From: Paraburkholderia youngii
GTDB taxonomy: Bacteria; Pseudomonadota; Gammaproteobacteria; Burkholderiales; Burkholderiaceae
Assembly: GCF_013366925.1 (NCBI RefSeq)
Contig: NZ_JAALDK010000001.1
Location: 1-64,000, forward strand
Length of the DNA stretch: 64,000 nucleotides
Reading direction: 5' to 3'
Below the pieces are notes generated by a model that saw only the letters and a list, made by a program, of their open reading frames with translations, was not told the origin of the DNA and did not search any database. Position numbers and translations under genes: made by a program. Shown piece after piece: positions 19,982 to 31,464 of the stretch. Each line of letters opens with the position of its first letter. The stretch's first letter is position 1.

Positions 19982-21381
19982 AACACATCGTCAAACACAT
20001 TCATTTCGTCGGCATCGGCGGCGTCGGCATGAGCGGCATCGCCGAAGTGCTCGTCAATCTCGGCTATCAGGTGAGCGGCTCGGACCTGTCGGGCAACGCG
20101 GTCACCGAGCGCCTCGCCGGGCTCGGCGCGCGCATTTCGATCGGGCACGCGGCGGAGAACATCGAAGGCGCGAACGCGGTGGTGGTGTCTACCGCGGTGC
20201 GCAGCGACAACCCGGAAGTGCTGGCCGCGCGTCATCGCCGCATTCCGATCGTGCCGCGCGCGGTGATGCTCGCGGAACTCATGCGACTCAAGCAGGGTAT
20301 CGCGATCGCCGGCACGCACGGCAAGACCACGACCACGTCGCTGGTCGCGAGCGTGCTCGCCGCGGGCGGGCTCGATCCGACCTTCGTGATCGGCGGCCGG
20401 CTGATCAGTGCAGGCGCGAATGCGCGTCTGGGCACCGGCGACTTCATCGTCGCCGAGGCGGACGAATCGGACGCGTCGTTCCTGAACCTGTTTCCGGTCA
20501 TCGAAGTCATCACGAACATCGACGCCGATCATATGGATACCTATGGTCACGACTTCGCGCGTCTGAAGCAGGCGTTCATCGAATTCACGCACCGTCTGCC
20601 GTTCTATGGCATCGCGGTGCTGTGCGTCGACGATCCGAACGTGAAGGAGATCCTGCCGTTCGTGTCGAAGCCGATCATCCGCTACGGTTTCGCTGCCGAG
20701 GCGCAGGTACGCGCGGTCAACGTCGAAGCGCGCGAAGGCCGCATGCATTTCACCGTGATGCGCGAAGACGCGGCGCCGCTCGACGTCACGTTGAACCTGC
20801 CGGGCGAGCACAACGTGCAGAACGCGTTGGCCGCCATTGCAATTGCGACTGAACTTGAAGTGAAAGATGCCGATATCCAGCGAGCGCTCGCGGATTTCAA
20901 CGGCGTCGGCCGACGCTTCCAGCGTTACGGCGAAGTGCCGGTCGTCAGTGACGGTGAGGCCGCGGGCTCCTACACGCTGGTGGACGACTACGGTCACCAC
21001 CCGGTCGAAATGGCCGCCACGGTGGCGGCGGCGCGCGGCGCATTTCCGGGCCGGCGCCTGGTGCTGGCGTTCCAGCCGCACCGCTTCACGCGTACGCGTG
21101 ATTGCTTCGAGGATTTCGTGAAAGTGCTGTCGACCGTCGACGCGCTCGTGCTGACCGAAGTCTATGCGGCCGGCGAAGCGCCGATCGTCGCCGCGGACGG
21201 CCGCGCATTGGCGCGCGCGCTGCGTGTCGCGGGCAAGGTCGAGCCGGTGTTCGTCGATACGGTCGATGAAGTGCCGGACGCGCTCTCTACGGTGGTGCGC
21301 GACGGTGATGTGGTGATTACGATGGGCGCGGGTTCGATCGGCGGTGTGCCGGGTCGCCTCGCTCAGGAACTGAAGGTGTGA
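19978..21381 (+). CDS. murC: UDP-N-acetylmuramate--L-alanine ligase
   Basis: 467-aa Mur ligase, the first amino-acid-adding step of the pentapeptide. N-terminal [17 protein letters not shown] (about residues 9-25), P-loop [16 protein letters not shown] (about 112-127), [26 protein letters not shown] and the C-terminal [11 protein letters not shown]. Normal length. It overlaps murG by 4 bases and is one base from ddl. Confidence 0.96.
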   Translation: MKHIVKHIHFVGIGGVGMSGIAEVLVNLGYQVSGSDLSGNAVTERLAGLGARISIGHAAENIEGANAVVVSTAVRSDNPEVLAARHRRIPIVPRAVMLAELMRLKQGIAIAGTHGKTTTTSLVASVLAAGGLDPTFVIGGRLISAGANARLGTGDFIVAEADESDASFLNLFPVIEVITNIDADHMDTYGHDFARLKQAFIEFTHRLPFYGIAVLCVDDPNVKEILPFVSKPIIRYGFAAEAQVRAVNVEAREGRMHFTVMREDAAPLDVTLNLPGEHNVQNALAAIAIATELEVKDADIQRALADFNGVGRRFQRYGEVPVVSDGEAAGSYTLVDDYGHHPVEMAATVAAARGAFPGRRLVLAFQPHRFTRTRDCFEDFVKVLSTVDALVLTEVYAAGEAPIVAADGRALARALRVAGKVEPVFVDTVDEVPDALSTVVRDGDVVITMGAGSIGGVPGRLAQELKV

Positions 21382-21382
21382 G

Positions 21383-22336
21383 ATGAGCAGTATTAATCAG
21401 GATCAACTCGCCAAACAATTCGGCAAGGTGGCCGTGCTGCTCGGTGGTAATTCCGCCGAGCGCGAAGTGTCGCTCAATTCCGGACGCCTCGTGTTGCAAG
21501 GTCTGCGCGACGCCGGCGTCGACGCGCATCCGTTCGATCCGGCCGAGCGTCCGTTGTCGGCATTGAAGGAAGAGGGCTTCGTGCGCGCGTTCAACGCGCT
21601 GCATGGCGGCTACGGCGAAAACGGGCAGATCCAGGGCGCGCTCGATTTTTACGGCATCCGCTACACCGGTAGCGGCGTGCTCGGCTCCGCGCTCGGTCTC
21701 GACAAGTTCCGCACCAAGCTCGTGTGGCAGCAGCTCGGCATTCCGACGCCGCCGTTCGAAGCGGTGCTGCGCGGTGACGACTACGAAGCGCGCGCGAAAG
21801 AAATCGTCGCGAAGCTCGGTCTGCCGCTGTTCGTGAAGCCGGCGAGCGAAGGTTCGAGCGTCGCCGTGATCAAGGTGAAGAGCGCGGACGCGCTGCCGGC
21901 CGCGCTGATCGAGGCCGTGAAGTACGACCGTATCGTCGTGGTCGAGAAGAGCATCGAAGGCGGCGGCGAGTACACCGCGTGCATCGCCGGCAATCTGGAT
22001 CTGCCGGTGATCCGCATCGTGCCGGCCGGCGAGTTCTACGACTATCACGCGAAGTACATCGCCAACGACACGCAGTATCTGATTCCGTGCGGTCTGGGCG
22101 CCGCAGAGGAAGCGCGCCTGAAAGTGCTCGCACGCCGCGCGTTCGACGTGCTCGGCTGCACCGACTGGGGCCGCGCGGACTTCATGCTCGATGGCGAAGG
22201 CAAGCCGTACTTCCTCGAAGTGAACACGGCGCCTGGCATGACCGATCACTCGCTGCCGCCGAAAGCGGCGCGCGCGGTCGGCATCAGCTATCAGGAACTC
22301 GTGGTCGGCGTGTTGGCGCTGACGCTGCAGGATTAA
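21383..22336 (+). CDS. ddlB: D-alanine--D-alanine ligase
   Basis: 317-aa ATP-grasp ligase that makes the D-Ala-D-Ala used by MurF. Motifs: [17 protein letters not shown] (about 17-33), [48 protein letters not shown]. Called ddlB because it sits between murC and ftsQ as in other dcw clusters. Normal length. Confidence 0.95.
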   Translation: MSSINQDQLAKQFGKVAVLLGGNSAEREVSLNSGRLVLQGLRDAGVDAHPFDPAERPLSALKEEGFVRAFNALHGGYGENGQIQGALDFYGIRYTGSGVLGSALGLDKFRTKLVWQQLGIPTPPFEAVLRGDDYEARAKEIVAKLGLPLFVKPASEGSSVAVIKVKSADALPAALIEAVKYDRIVVVEKSIEGGGEYTACIAGNLDLPVIRIVPAGEFYDYHAKYIANDTQYLIPCGLGAAEEARLKVLARRAFDVLGCTDWGRADFMLDGEGKPYFLEVNTAPGMTDHSLPPKAARAVGISYQELVVGVLALTLQD

Positions 22337-22358
22337 CCAAGGTAACGCAAGCAACACC

Positions 22359-23111
22359 ATGTGGAACAACGTTCGCCAGCTCAATCTCGCCACCAACGCG
22401 CTGCACGCGTTGCTGGTGCTCGTGCTGCTGGCGGCGGGCGGTTACTGGCTGATCCAGCGCCCGAATTTCGCGCTGCGCGAGATCCAGATCGACGGCGACA
22501 CCGAGCACATCAATTCGCCGACGGTGCGCGCCGGCGTGGTGGGGCGCCTGAAGGGCAACTACTTCACGGTCGATCTCGACGCCGCGCGGCAGGCGTTCGA
22601 ACAGATGCCGTGGGTGCGTCACGCGAGCGTGCGGCGCGTGTGGCCGAATGCACTGGCTGTCACGCTCGAGGAGTACAAGCCGCTAGGGACGTGGGGCAGC
22701 GATCAGCTGGTGAGTGTGGACGGCGAGCTGTTCACCGCGAACCAGGGCGAGCTCGACGAAGAACTGCCCGCGTTCGACGGCCCGGACGGTACGGCGAAGG
22801 AAGTCGTCGCGCGGTATCACGACTTCCAGAAGTGGTTCGCGGCGATCAACGCGACGCCCGAGGAAGTGACGCTGTCGCCGCGCTATGCGTGGACGGTGAA
22901 GCTGTCGAACGGCACGCGGGTGGAGCTGGGCCGCGAACGCAATCAGGACACGCTGGCCGATCGCAGCAAACGCCTGACCGCGGCATGGGGCGCGGTGACG
23001 CAACGTTGGGGAAAGGATATCGAGAATGCGGACTTGCGCTATCCGAACGGTTTCGCGATTCGTGCCGCTGGCATGCGCTTCATCAGCGAACCCGACAAGG
23101 GCAAGAAGTAA
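22359..23111 (+). CDS. ftsQ: Cell division protein FtsQ
   Basis: 250-aa bitopic divisome protein. It has a short cytoplasmic tail, one membrane segment at about residues 13-35 (ALHALLVLVLLAAGGYWLI), then the POTRA domain (FALREIQIDGDTEHINSPTV) and a beta domain. In family members POTRA recruits the protein and the beta domain binds FtsB/FtsL. Length is normal. It is 22 bp after ddlB and 27 bp ahead of ftsA. Confidence 0.94.
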   Translation: MWNNVRQLNLATNALHALLVLVLLAAGGYWLIQRPNFALREIQIDGDTEHINSPTVRAGVVGRLKGNYFTVDLDAARQAFEQMPWVRHASVRRVWPNALAVTLEEYKPLGTWGSDQLVSVDGELFTANQGELDEELPAFDGPDGTAKEVVARYHDFQKWFAAINATPEEVTLSPRYAWTVKLSNGTRVELGRERNQDTLADRSKRLTAAWGAVTQRWGKDIENADLRYPNGFAIRAAGMRFISEPDKGKK

Positions 23112-23138
23112 ACGGACATCACACGCACTGAGCACGCT

Positions 23139-24371
23139 ATGAGTAAAGACTATAAGGATCTGCTGGTCGCCCTCGACATCGGGACGTCGAAGGTAGTGGC
23201 CATCGTCGCCGAGTTGAAGGGCGAGGGTCACTACGAGGTGATCGGTCTCGGCCAGAGCGAATCGAAGGGGCTCAAGAAGGGCGTGGTGGTGAATATCGAA
23301 GCCACCGTGCAGTCGATTCAGCGCGCGCTCGAGGAAGCCGAGCTGATGGCCGACTGCAAGATCACGAACGTGTTCACCGGGATCGCCGGCAGCCATATCC
23401 GCAGCTTCAATTCGAGCGGCATGGTCGCGATCAAGGAGAAGGAAGTCACGCAGGCCGACGTCGCGCGCGTGATCGAAACGGCCAAGGCAATCAACATCCC
23501 GACCGATCAGCAGGTGCTGCATATCCTCACGCAGGAATTCATCATCGACGGTCAGGAAGATGTGCGCGAGCCGATCGGCATGAGCGGCATCCGCCTCGAA
23601 GTGAAGGTGCATATCGTCACCGGCGCGGTCAGCGCGGCGCAGAACATCGTCAAGTGCGTGCGCCGCTGCGGCCTCGAAGTGAACGACCTGATCCTGCAGC
23701 CGCTCGCGTCGTCGCTCGCGGTGCTGACGGAAGACGAAAAGGAACTGGGCGTGGTGCTGGTCGACATCGGCGGCGGCACGACGGACATCGCGATCTTCAG
23801 CGAAGGCGCGATCCGCCACACGGCCGTGATTCCGATCGCCGGCGATCAGATCACCAGCGACATCGCGATGGCGCTGCGCACGCCGACGCCGGATGCCGAA
23901 GACATCAAGGTCGATTACGGCATCGCCAAGCAGGCGCTCGCCGATCCGGACGAGATGATCGAGGTGCCGGGTCTCGGCGAGCGCGGTCCGCGCACGCTGT
24001 CGCGCCAGGCGCTGGCGGCCGTGATCGAGCCGCGCGTCGAAGAACTGTTTTCGCTCGTGCAGCAGGTGGTGCGCGAGTCGGGTTACGAAGAACTGCTGAG
24101 CTCAGGCGTCGTATTGACGGGCGGCGCGTCGATGATGATCGGCATGGTCGAGCTCGGTGAGGACATTTTCCTGAAGCCGGTGCGCATTGGCGTGCCGGAG
24201 TACGCGGGCGGTCTCGCCGACGTCGTGCGCAATCCGCGCTATTCGACGGCGATGGGCCTGCTCGTCGAAGGGCGCTCGCAGCGGATGCGCGGGCGCAAGG
24301 TTGCGGTGCAGTCGGGGTCGATGGGACAGGTGTTCTCGCGCATGAAGGACTGGTTCCTCGGCAACTTCTGA
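23139..24371 (+). CDS. ftsA: Cell division protein FtsA
   Basis: 410-aa actin-like ATPase that tethers FtsZ to the membrane. Phosphate 1 loop LVALDIGTSKVVAIVAEL (about 9-26), the 1C-domain region, phosphate 2 loop VLVDIGGGTTDIAIF (about 205-219), adenosine motif VVLTGGASMMIGM, and a C-terminal amphipathic membrane-targeting helix VFSRMKDWFLGNF. Length and layout are normal. Confidence 0.97.
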   Translation: MSKDYKDLLVALDIGTSKVVAIVAELKGEGHYEVIGLGQSESKGLKKGVVVNIEATVQSIQRALEEAELMADCKITNVFTGIAGSHIRSFNSSGMVAIKEKEVTQADVARVIETAKAINIPTDQQVLHILTQEFIIDGQEDVREPIGMSGIRLEVKVHIVTGAVSAAQNIVKCVRRCGLEVNDLILQPLASSLAVLTEDEKELGVVLVDIGGGTTDIAIFSEGAIRHTAVIPIAGDQITSDIAMALRTPTPDAEDIKVDYGIAKQALADPDEMIEVPGLGERGPRTLSRQALAAVIEPRVEELFSLVQQVVRESGYEELLSSGVVLTGGASMMIGMVELGEDIFLKPVRIGVPEYAGGLADVVRNPRYSTAMGLLVEGRSQRMRGRKVAVQSGSMGQVFSRMKDWFLGNF

Positions 24372-24418
24372 GCAAGGGTTTCGAGAAATTCGCGCTGGTG
24401 CCGGCGGCCGGTGCGCGA

Positions 24419-24440
24419 CAGGAGGTTGCCCGATCTCCTG
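24419..24440 (+). other. Hairpin in the ftsA-ftsZ gap
   Basis: CAGGAG and CTCCTG form a 6-bp perfect stem around a 10-base loop, in the 116-bp gap between ftsA and ftsZ and about 48 bases before the ftsZ start. The ftsZ RBS itself (GGAGG, about 24479-24483) lies outside it. The CTCCTG arm could also pair with that RBS. Role unknown. Confidence 0.35.
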
Positions 24441-24487
24441 CCGGATAACGCCGAGTGGCAGTAACTTTTTATCTTGACGGAGGCAAC

Positions 24488-25690
24488 ATGGAATTCCAGA
24501 TGCTGGAAACCGAAACGAGCGGCACCATCATCAAGGTCGTCGGAGTCGGTGGCGCTGGCGGCAATGCCGTTCAGCACATGATCAACAAAGGCGTGCAAGG
24601 CGTCGACTTCATCGTGATGAACACGGACGCGCAGGCTCTGTCGCGCTCGCGCGCCACCGCGGTGATCCAGCTCGGCAACACGGGGCTGGGCGCAGGAGCC
24701 AAGCCGGAAATGGGCCGCGCCGCCGCTGAAGAAGCACGCGAGCGTATCGCCGACGCACTGCGCGGCGCGCACATGGTGTTCATCACCGCCGGCATGGGTG
24801 GCGGCACGGGCACGGGCGCGGCACCGGTCGTCGCGCAGATCGCGAAGGAAATGGGTATTCTGACCGTCGGCGTCGTCAGCAAGCCGTTCGAATTCGAAGG
24901 CGGCAAGCGCATGCGCGTGGCGGAAGCCGGTTCGCAGCAACTGGAGGATCACGTCGACTCGCTGATCGTCGTGCTGAACGACAAGCTGTTCGAGGTGATG
25001 GGCGACGACGCCGAGATGGACAAGTGCTTCCAGTGCGCTGACGACGTTCTGAACAACGCGGTCGCGGGCATTGCGGAAATCATCAACGTCGACGGTCTTG
25101 TGAACGTCGACTTCGAAGACGTGAAGACCGTGATGGGCGAGCAGGGCAAGGCGATGATGGGCACGGCGACGGTCGCCGGTGTCGATCGCGCGCGTCTCGC
25201 GGCCGAGCAGGCCGTCGCGAGCCCGCTGCTGGAAGGTGTCGATCTGTCGGGCGCGCGTGGCGTGCTGGTCAACATCACGTCGAGCCGTTCGCTGCGTCTG
25301 TCGGAAACGCGCGAAGTGATGAACACGATCAAGAGCTATGCCGCGGAAGATGCCACGGTGATCTTCGGCGCCGTGTACGACGATGCGATGGGCGACGCGC
25401 TGCGCGTGACGGTCGTGGCAACGGGTCTCGGCCGTGCGGCGAAGAAGCAGCAATCGGCACCGATGACGCTGCTGCGCACCGGCACCGACAACCAGCCGGT
25501 CGGCGCGATGGCGCACGCAGCGTACGCACCGGCGGCAGGCCATGCCAGCACGGCCGACTACGGCGCGCTCGACACGCCGGCGGTGTGGCGCACGTCGCGC
25601 GATACGGCGGCCTCGCACGTGCAGGCGCTGCAGGAAAAGGGCGTCGATACGTACGACATTCCGGCATTCCTGCGCAAGCAGGCGGACTGA
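24488..25690 (+). CDS. ftsZ: Cell division protein FtsZ
   Basis: 400-aa tubulin-like GTPase that forms the Z ring. N-terminal VVGVGGAGGNAVQHMI, tubulin signature GGGTGTGAAPVVA (about residues 104-116), and the T7-loop region NVDFEDVKTVM. After a variable linker, the conserved C-terminal peptide YDIPAFLRKQ binds FtsA and ZapD. ATG 24488 follows the strong RBS GACGGAGG; an in-frame GTG 11 codons upstream is less likely. It is the last fts gene of the cluster. Confidence 0.98.
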   Translation: MEFQMLETETSGTIIKVVGVGGAGGNAVQHMINKGVQGVDFIVMNTDAQALSRSRATAVIQLGNTGLGAGAKPEMGRAAAEEARERIADALRGAHMVFITAGMGGGTGTGAAPVVAQIAKEMGILTVGVVSKPFEFEGGKRMRVAEAGSQQLEDHVDSLIVVLNDKLFEVMGDDAEMDKCFQCADDVLNNAVAGIAEIINVDGLVNVDFEDVKTVMGEQGKAMMGTATVAGVDRARLAAEQAVASPLLEGVDLSGARGVLVNITSSRSLRLSETREVMNTIKSYAAEDATVIFGAVYDDAMGDALRVTVVATGLGRAAKKQQSAPMTLLRTGTDNQPVGAMAHAAYAPAAGHASTADYGALDTPAVWRTSRDTAASHVQALQEKGVDTYDIPAFLRKQAD

Positions 25691-25954
25691 GCGCGCGGGC
25701 AGGCTTCGTTGCCGCGCTGCGAGTCGCATCGCAGGTGCAGCGCTGGCGGACGAATGCACGAGCGTGGCGGGTGAACGGCAAGCAGGTCGCGTATCGTCTG
25801 GTTCGCGGCGGGGGCAACTGCCCTCTGCGGATTCGCGAAGCGGACGGAGTGACTGTCGCCGCACGGTCTGGCTTATAGTTGAAAGGGCCGAACCGATATT
25901 CACTGCGACACGATGACGTGCGAGCGTGCTTCGCATCGATGCAAAGGACTGAGC
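25691..25954. other. Gap between ftsZ and the peroxiredoxin gene
   Basis: 264 bp with no credible gene. TATAGT at 25874-25879 may be a -10 element of a separate peroxiredoxin promoter, as no good -35 is seen. No clear terminator for ftsZ is visible. Confidence 0.45.
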
Positions 25955-26458
25955 ATGATCAAGGAAGGTGAAAAGCTGCCCGACGCGACGCTCTTCGAGT
26001 ATGTCGAAGACGACCGGGCGGGCTGCACGATCGGACCGAACAGTTTCGACGTGCGCGAGCAGACGGCGGGCAAACGCGTGGTGATCTTCGGATTGCCCGG
26101 CGCGTTCACGCCGACCTGTTCGGCCAAACATGTACCGGGCTATGTCGAGCATGCCGTGCAGTTGCGCGCTGCCGGCATCGACGAAATCTGGTGCGTGTCC
26201 GTCAACGACGCGTTCGTGATGGGCGCGTGGGGACGCGATCAGCACACCTCGGGCAAGGTGCGCATGATGGCGGACGGTAGTGCGGCTTTTACACGGGCGC
26301 TTGGTCTGGAGCAGGATCTGTCGGCGCGCGGCATGGGGATTCGTTCCCTGCGCTACGCGATGGTGGTCGACGACGGCGTGGTCAAGACGCTGAACGTCGA
26401 GGCTGCCGGCAAATTCGAAGTCAGCGATGCAGCGAGTATCCTCGCCACGTTGAGCTAG
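25955..26458 (+). CDS. Peroxiredoxin (Prx5 family)
   Basis: 167-aa thiol peroxidase that reduces H2O2 and alkyl hydroperoxides, probably using glutaredoxin or glutathione. The peroxidatic Cys lies in PGAFTPTCSAKHVPGY at about residue 55. Two further cysteines occur (GCTIG and WCVSVND). Prx5-type marks WGRDQ and GIRSLRYAMVVDDG are seen. ATG 25955 follows AAAGGA; an upstream in-frame ATG at 25913 is less likely. It sits between ftsZ and lpxC but has no visible link to division. Confidence 0.92.
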   Translation: MIKEGEKLPDATLFEYVEDDRAGCTIGPNSFDVREQTAGKRVVIFGLPGAFTPTCSAKHVPGYVEHAVQLRAAGIDEIWCVSVNDAFVMGAWGRDQHTSGKVRMMADGSAAFTRALGLEQDLSARGMGIRSLRYAMVVDDGVVKTLNVEAAGKFEVSDAASILATLS

Positions 26459-26536
26459 TTGCTGACGTCGCACCTTCGCCGCGGCCCGCGTGCTTATGCC
26501 GCGTGGCGTTAGGGCAACGGTGATTACGACGCTTTT

Positions 26537-26600
26537 GTGACAGGCCGTTACGCGGGCCGATGACCGGAAACGCCTCCGTTCCGGGGCATCGGCCCGTCAC
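26537..26600. other. Large composite hairpin upstream of lpxC
   Basis: Nested inverted repeats: GTGAC (26537) with GTCAC (26596), GGGCCGATG (26554) with CATCGGCCC (26587), and CCGGAA (26564) with TTCCGG (26579). The inner two stems give 15 pairs with a small internal loop. No T run follows, so it is not a standard terminator. It may end or process the peroxiredoxin mRNA, or act in the lpxC leader if an upstream promoter is used. Confidence 0.5.
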
Positions 26601-26683
26601 GCTTTCCGTCGCTAAGCCCAATGGGTAATGCAGCGAAACAGATTGTCACGTTCCCCGCAAAGACGCTGGTCTGGGGATTGGAG

Positions 26684-26689
26684 TATAAT
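26684..26689 (+). promoter_or_regulatory. Probable lpxC promoter -10 box
   Basis: A perfect TATAAT stands 57 bp ahead of the lpxC start in AT-richer DNA. No good -35 is seen at 16-18 bp spacing, so the promoter may be activator-dependent or weak. Confidence 0.55.
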
Positions 26690-26745
26690 TGCGGCTATGG
26701 AATAAAAAATCCTGATTAGGATTTTCAATCGAACAGAAGACCACC

Positions 26746-27663
26746 ATGTTGAAGCAGCGCACAATCAAATCGATCGTCAAGACGGTCGGCATCGGGTTGC
26801 ACTCCGGCCGTAAAGTCAATCTGACGCTCCGTCCGGCGGGGCCGGACACTGGCATCGTGTTTTCGCGCGTGGATTTGCCCACGCCGGTGGACATTCCTGC
26901 GTCGGCGATGGCGATTGGCGATACGCGTCTGGCTTCCGTGTTGCAGAAAGACGGCGCGCGCGTGTCGACCATCGAGCATCTGATGTCCGCCTGCGCCGGT
27001 CTTGGCATCGACAACCTTTACGTCGACGTCACCGCCGAAGAAATCCCGATCATGGACGGCAGCGCGGGTTCGTTCGTGTTCCTGATCCAGTCGGCGGGTA
27101 TCGAAGAGCAGAACGCGCCCAAGAAATTCATCAAGGTCACGAAGCCGGTCGAAATCCGCGACGGCGATAAGTTCGCGCGCCTCGATCCGTATTTCGGCTT
27201 CAAGCTCAAGTTCACGATCGACTTCCGTCACCCCGCCGTCGACAAAACCGGTCAGGCGCTGGAAGTGGATTTCGCCAACACGTCGTACGTGCGCGAAATT
27301 GCGCGCGCCCGCACGTTCGGCTTCGCGCATGAAGTGGAAATGATGCGTGAGCTCGGCCTCGCGCGCGGCGGCAGCATGGACAACGCGATCGTGCTCGACG
27401 AGTACCGCATCCTGAACAACGACGGTCTGCGTTACGACGACGAGTTCGTCAAGCACAAGATGCTCGACGCAATCGGCGACCTGTACGTGGTCGGTCACCC
27501 GCTGCTCGCGTCGTACACCGCGTACAAGTCGGGCCACGGCCTGAACAACGCGCTGCTACGCGAGCTGCTCGCGCACGAAGACTCGTACGAAATCGTCACC
27601 TTCGAAGACACGCAGAAAGCCCCGCGCGGCTTCGCGTACGAAACGCAGACGGCGTTCGCATAA
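26746..27663 (+). CDS. lpxC: UDP-3-O-acyl-N-acetylglucosamine deacetylase
   Basis: 305-aa zinc hydrolase for the committed step of lipid A synthesis. Motifs: [19 protein letters not shown] at the start, first zinc His in [17 protein letters not shown], the catalytic Glu in [11 protein letters not shown], zinc ligands His and Asp in [10 protein letters not shown], and the general-acid His in [14 protein letters not shown]. Length equals E. coli LpxC (305 aa). It lies at the end of the dcw region, as in E. coli. Confidence 0.97.
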   Translation: MLKQRTIKSIVKTVGIGLHSGRKVNLTLRPAGPDTGIVFSRVDLPTPVDIPASAMAIGDTRLASVLQKDGARVSTIEHLMSACAGLGIDNLYVDVTAEEIPIMDGSAGSFVFLIQSAGIEEQNAPKKFIKVTKPVEIRDGDKFARLDPYFGFKLKFTIDFRHPAVDKTGQALEVDFANTSYVREIARARTFGFAHEVEMMRELGLARGGSMDNAIVLDEYRILNNDGLRYDDEFVKHKMLDAIGDLYVVGHPLLASYTAYKSGHGLNNALLRELLAHEDSYEIVTFEDTQKAPRGFAYETQTAFA

Positions 27664-27688
27664 AGCCAGCGTGACAGGCAGGCAAATG

Positions 27689-27716
27689 AAAAACGGCCCC
27701 TCGGGGCCGTTTTTTT
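27689..27716. terminator. Bidirectional terminator between lpxC and the DUF721 gene
   Basis: AAACGGCCCC-TC-GGGGCCGTTT forms a strong stem with an A run on the left and a T run on the right, so it can end both lpxC (plus) and the convergent DUF721 gene (minus). Confidence 0.93.
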
Positions 27717-27726
27717 CGTTCAGCGT

Positions 27727-28209
27727 TCAGCGATTGCGCCGATGCCGCGCGGCCATGCGCGCAAGCGCTTCCTGCAACGGCGACGGCTCGAGCGATTCGC
27801 TCAACGCCTGCAGCGCGGCGGCGCCGGCCGGCGTCATGCGCGCCTGTTTGACGGGCGGCGGTTCTTTCAGCGGCTGCGGCCGCACGCGAATTTTCAGCGA
27901 CTGCACGGGCCAGCCGCGCTGCTGCAAATCCACCAGCAGCCGCGGCTCCAGATGCCGCAGACGCGCCGCAAGCGCGTTGTGCGCGGCGAATAGGGCCAGC
28001 ACGCCCTCCTTGATGAAGCCGGGCTCGACACTCGTCGCCAGATAATCGGGCAAAAGCTCGCGCAGGTCCTTCTCGAGCGCGGCGATCTGTTCGACGCCCG
28101 CGCGCAGCGCCGCGAACGCGTCCGTGCGGCCGAGAACCTCGGCGAGCGGTTGCGGGCGGCGCAGATCGAACTGCTTCGGCGGCCTTGAAAAGGACGAAAA
28201 ACGGCTCAT
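27727..28209 (-). CDS. DUF721 (DciA-like) protein
   Basis: About 160-aa protein with the DUF721 fold: LAEVLGRTDAFAALRAGVEQ, then LRELLPDYLATSVEPGFIKEG and ALAARLRHLEPRLLVDLQQRGW. DUF721 includes DciA, the ancestral loader of the replicative helicase in bacteria that lack the phage-derived DnaC. The C-terminal 45 residues are basic and probably disordered. ATG 28209 is chosen (MSRFSSF); in-frame ATGs at 28218 and 28239 are possible. It is convergent with lpxC and divergent from secA. The helicase-loading role is inference. Confidence 0.8.
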   Translation of the reverse strand: MSRFSSFSRPPKQFDLRRPQPLAEVLGRTDAFAALRAGVEQIAALEKDLRELLPDYLATSVEPGFIKEGVLALFAAHNALAARLRHLEPRLLVDLQQRGWPVQSLKIRVRPQPLKEPPPVKQARMTPAGAAALQALSESLEPSPLQEALARMAARHRRNR

Positions 28210-28373
28210 GTTTGGCATTGACACGTGAGCTCGCCCCATGCGCGCTCACGCCGCGATTGTACCGCGCGGGCAGCTTGCGATGCCGGTCCGCGCCGCGCCG
28301 AAGGTTGCCCGACAGGGCCGGCCAGAGCCGGCGCCGTCACGGCTACGACACGAGCGCAGCCGGAGGCGCGTGC

Positions 28374-28379
28374 TAAAAT
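28374..28379 (+). promoter_or_regulatory. Probable extended -10 promoter of secA
   Basis: TGCTAAAAT contains an extended -10 (TG, one base, TAAAAT) about 115 bp before secA. No good -35 is seen. The 28210-28493 gap otherwise shows no gene and no secM-like reading frame. Confidence 0.45.
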
Positions 28380-28493
28380 GCCCGATTCGAATTCACTCTT
28401 GGACTAAGCCGCCGAGGACTTTCCGACCCAGGCGCGGTATGCGTGTAGCGCACACCGCGAGCCAGCCGAAGCCGCGACGCAGACACCGATCCG

Positions 28494-31310
<2,817 letters not shown>

Positions 31311-31315
31311 TTGCC

Positions 31316-31351
31316 GACGCGGCGCGCTTCAGGGCGCGCCGCGTCGTTTTT
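31316..31351 (+). terminator. Intrinsic terminator after secA
   Basis: GACGCGGCGCGC and GCGCGCCGCGTC form a perfect 12-bp stem with a 6-base loop, followed by GTTTTT, 5 bases after the secA stop. Confidence 0.92.
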
Positions 31352-31464
31352 GAGTGCCGCTTGGCCATTTTGATTTCGCGGGTGACCCGGCAACACGCCC
31401 GGGTCATCAGTTCCGTTTCCCCGATGCCGGCGTCCGCCGGCATTTTCTTCGACAGGTCGCGACC

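Larger units (their letters stand above)
26459..26745. other. Leader region between peroxiredoxin gene and lpxC
   Basis: 287 bp with no gene. It contains a large hairpin (26537-26600) and a consensus -10 box (26684-26689), both listed separately. Confidence 0.6.

Noticed and set aside
24239..26473. A 744-codon open frame on the minus strand opposite ftsA and ftsZ
   Set aside because: Arg/His/Asp-rich shadow of GC-rich coding DNA; the plus strand carries well-known conserved proteins over the same bases.
28210..28493. A secM-like gene ahead of secA
   Set aside because: The short plus frames here have no signal peptide and no arrest motif (FxxxxWIxxxxGIRAGP-type).
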